This document shows positions 22,609 through 22,966 of a DNA stretch of 22,966 bases, piece by piece (position 1 is the first letter of the stretch; each line of letters opens with the position of its first letter). The stretch is from a virus. Both the position numbers and the translations under genes were made by a program. The stretch spans positions 1 through 22,966 of the IMG/VR virus record IMGVR_UViG_3300020603_000144; one strand, written 5' to 3'. The notes under the pieces were generated by a model that worked only from the letters and a program-made list of their open reading frames with translations, did not search any database and was not told the origin of the DNA.

Positions 22609-22627
22609 CATAGGAAAACACACAGAC

Positions 22628-22888
22628 ATGAACACAAAGAAATCTGCAGTGTCCCAGTTCAGCGACATAGGTGTAGCTGAGATACCTGCAACAGACGTCT
22701 CCTTGACGAGCAAGATCGAGGAAGTGTTCCGAACATATCCAGACAAGTTCTTCACACAAAGAAACTTCGTCTGCGAAGGCTTCGGCAAACGCAATCCTCA
22801 GGTGCATCAATCGCTGATGCGCTTGCTAGAAAAAGGAACTATCTTCCGAGAAGGCAGCCGCAAGAAGTACTTCTACAAACTAAAGTAG
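22628..22888 (+). CDS. Winged-helix-type DNA-binding protein, opposite strand (86 aa)
   Basis: This is the only gene on the plus strand. Residues 1-25 are a flexible arm. Residues 26-86 give helix (LTSKIEEVFRTYPDKF), helix (TQRNFVCEGF), recognition helix (KRNPQVHQSLMRLLEKG) and wing (TIFREGSRKKYFYKLK), a winged-helix outline. Its base composition is visibly richer in G+C (about 45% in the first 60 bases by my count) and it prefers AAG, TTC and other C/G-ending codons, unlike the leftward genes. It may be an early regulator acting on the adjacent repeats, perhaps acquired from another source or host. No ribosome site is evident, though a TATA-like ATTATAG lies at about 22556-22561. Confidence 0.7.
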   Translation: MNTKKSAVSQFSDIGVAEIPATDVSLTSKIEEVFRTYPDKFFTQRNFVCEGFGKRNPQVHQSLMRLLEKGTIFREGSRKKYFYKLK

Positions 22889-22937
22889 AAGAACTTTCAG
22901 CGACTACGTAGTCGGAAATCCCCTATTTTTTTTTTTT
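22865..22937 (+). terminator. Two hairpins and T12 after the plus-strand gene
   Basis: Arms 22865-22876 and 22885-22896 pair over 12 bases with one mismatch around the loop AAACTAAA; the TAG stop lies within the right arm. The perfect palindrome CGACTACGTAGTCG follows at 22901-22914, then a run of 12 T (22926-22937). Together these form a strong rightward terminator, although the spacing of the T-run from the second stem is about 11 bases. Confidence 0.7.
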
Positions 22938-22966
22938 CATTTTTCACCTGGATTTTTTATCAAAGG

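Larger units (their letters stand above)
22142..22627. other. Gene-free control region between divergent transcription units (possible origin)
   Basis: No convincing gene is seen in 486 bases. The right two thirds is very AT-rich with TATA-like tracts, interrupted by GCGCGC blocks (22382-22387, 22517-22524, 22535-22539). It contains a tandem repeat (22401-22440), inverted repeats (22306-22318, 22338-22359) and a nested inverted-repeat block (22559-22608), listed separately. Its place between a leftward set of genes and a rightward DNA-binding protein gene is that of a divergent promoter/operator, and the AT tracts plus repeats would also fit a replication origin. Neither is proven. Confidence 0.55.

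Noticed and set aside
22586-22810. Minus-strand open frames opposite the plus-strand winged-helix gene
   Set aside because: The plus-strand frame has a coherent winged-helix pattern and ends at a terminator; the antisense translations have no recognisable pattern.

Overview
The window is a contiguous piece of an AT-rich (roughly one third G+C by eye) genome of a tailed double-stranded DNA virus with an HK97-type head. It carries the packaging, head, neck, tail and adhesin genes on the minus strand, in the usual order of siphovirus-like head-tail viruses. No tail sheath, integrase, ribosomal RNA or tRNA is visible. The host cannot be read directly. Several transcription signals look archaeal: TATA-like boxes (TTTATA, ATTTAAATA), one placed about 25 bases before an ATG so that the message would be leaderless, and AGGTGA-type ribosome sites at some genes. 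Several tail proteins resemble domains common in marine plankton viruses. A marine archaeal virus (for example of an ammonia-oxidising archaeon) is my preferred reading, held with moderate confidence; a marine bacteriophage is the alternative.

Layout, in the minus-strand transcription direction from right to left. (1) 22142-22627 is a gene-free control region with a 20-base tandem repeat, stacked TATA-like tracts, GCGCGC blocks and nested inverted repeats. It separates a plus-strand winged-helix gene (22628-22888, richer in G+C) from the leftward genes. (2) 21593-22132 is a single-gene fibre unit with an exact 10-residue repeat, ended by a hairpin and a run of nine T. (3) 19502-21482 is a small accessory cluster: RNase H-fold exonuclease, winged-helix protein, proline-rich microprotein, hypothetical protein, HELCH metallopeptidase. 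(4) 17081-19365, behind a leaderless-type promoter, holds a small Cys protein, the candidate small terminase and the large terminase. (5) 11734-17075 is the head module: portal, four-Cys protein, prohead protease with an extra N-terminal domain, scaffold, decoration protein, major capsid protein. (6) 9013-11723 is the neck and tail-tube module, with a small membrane protein and a 31-residue ORF inserted after the capsid gene. (7) 5361-9003 has the tail assembly chaperone, with a -1 frameshift site and a possible pseudoknot, followed by the tape measure protein. (8) 1-5359 holds tail-tip, beta-rich and adhesin-like proteins; the last gene runs off the left edge.

Most genes from 18652 down to 1 overlap or nearly touch (ATGA and TAATG junctions), so they are probably translated from long polycistronic messages. 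The most noteworthy signals are the A AAA AAA frameshift site in the tail chaperone, the apparent fusion of a degenerate LigD-phosphoesterase-like domain to the prohead protease, the duplicated adhesin domain with a third copy in the next gene, and the structured control region at 22.2-22.6 kb.
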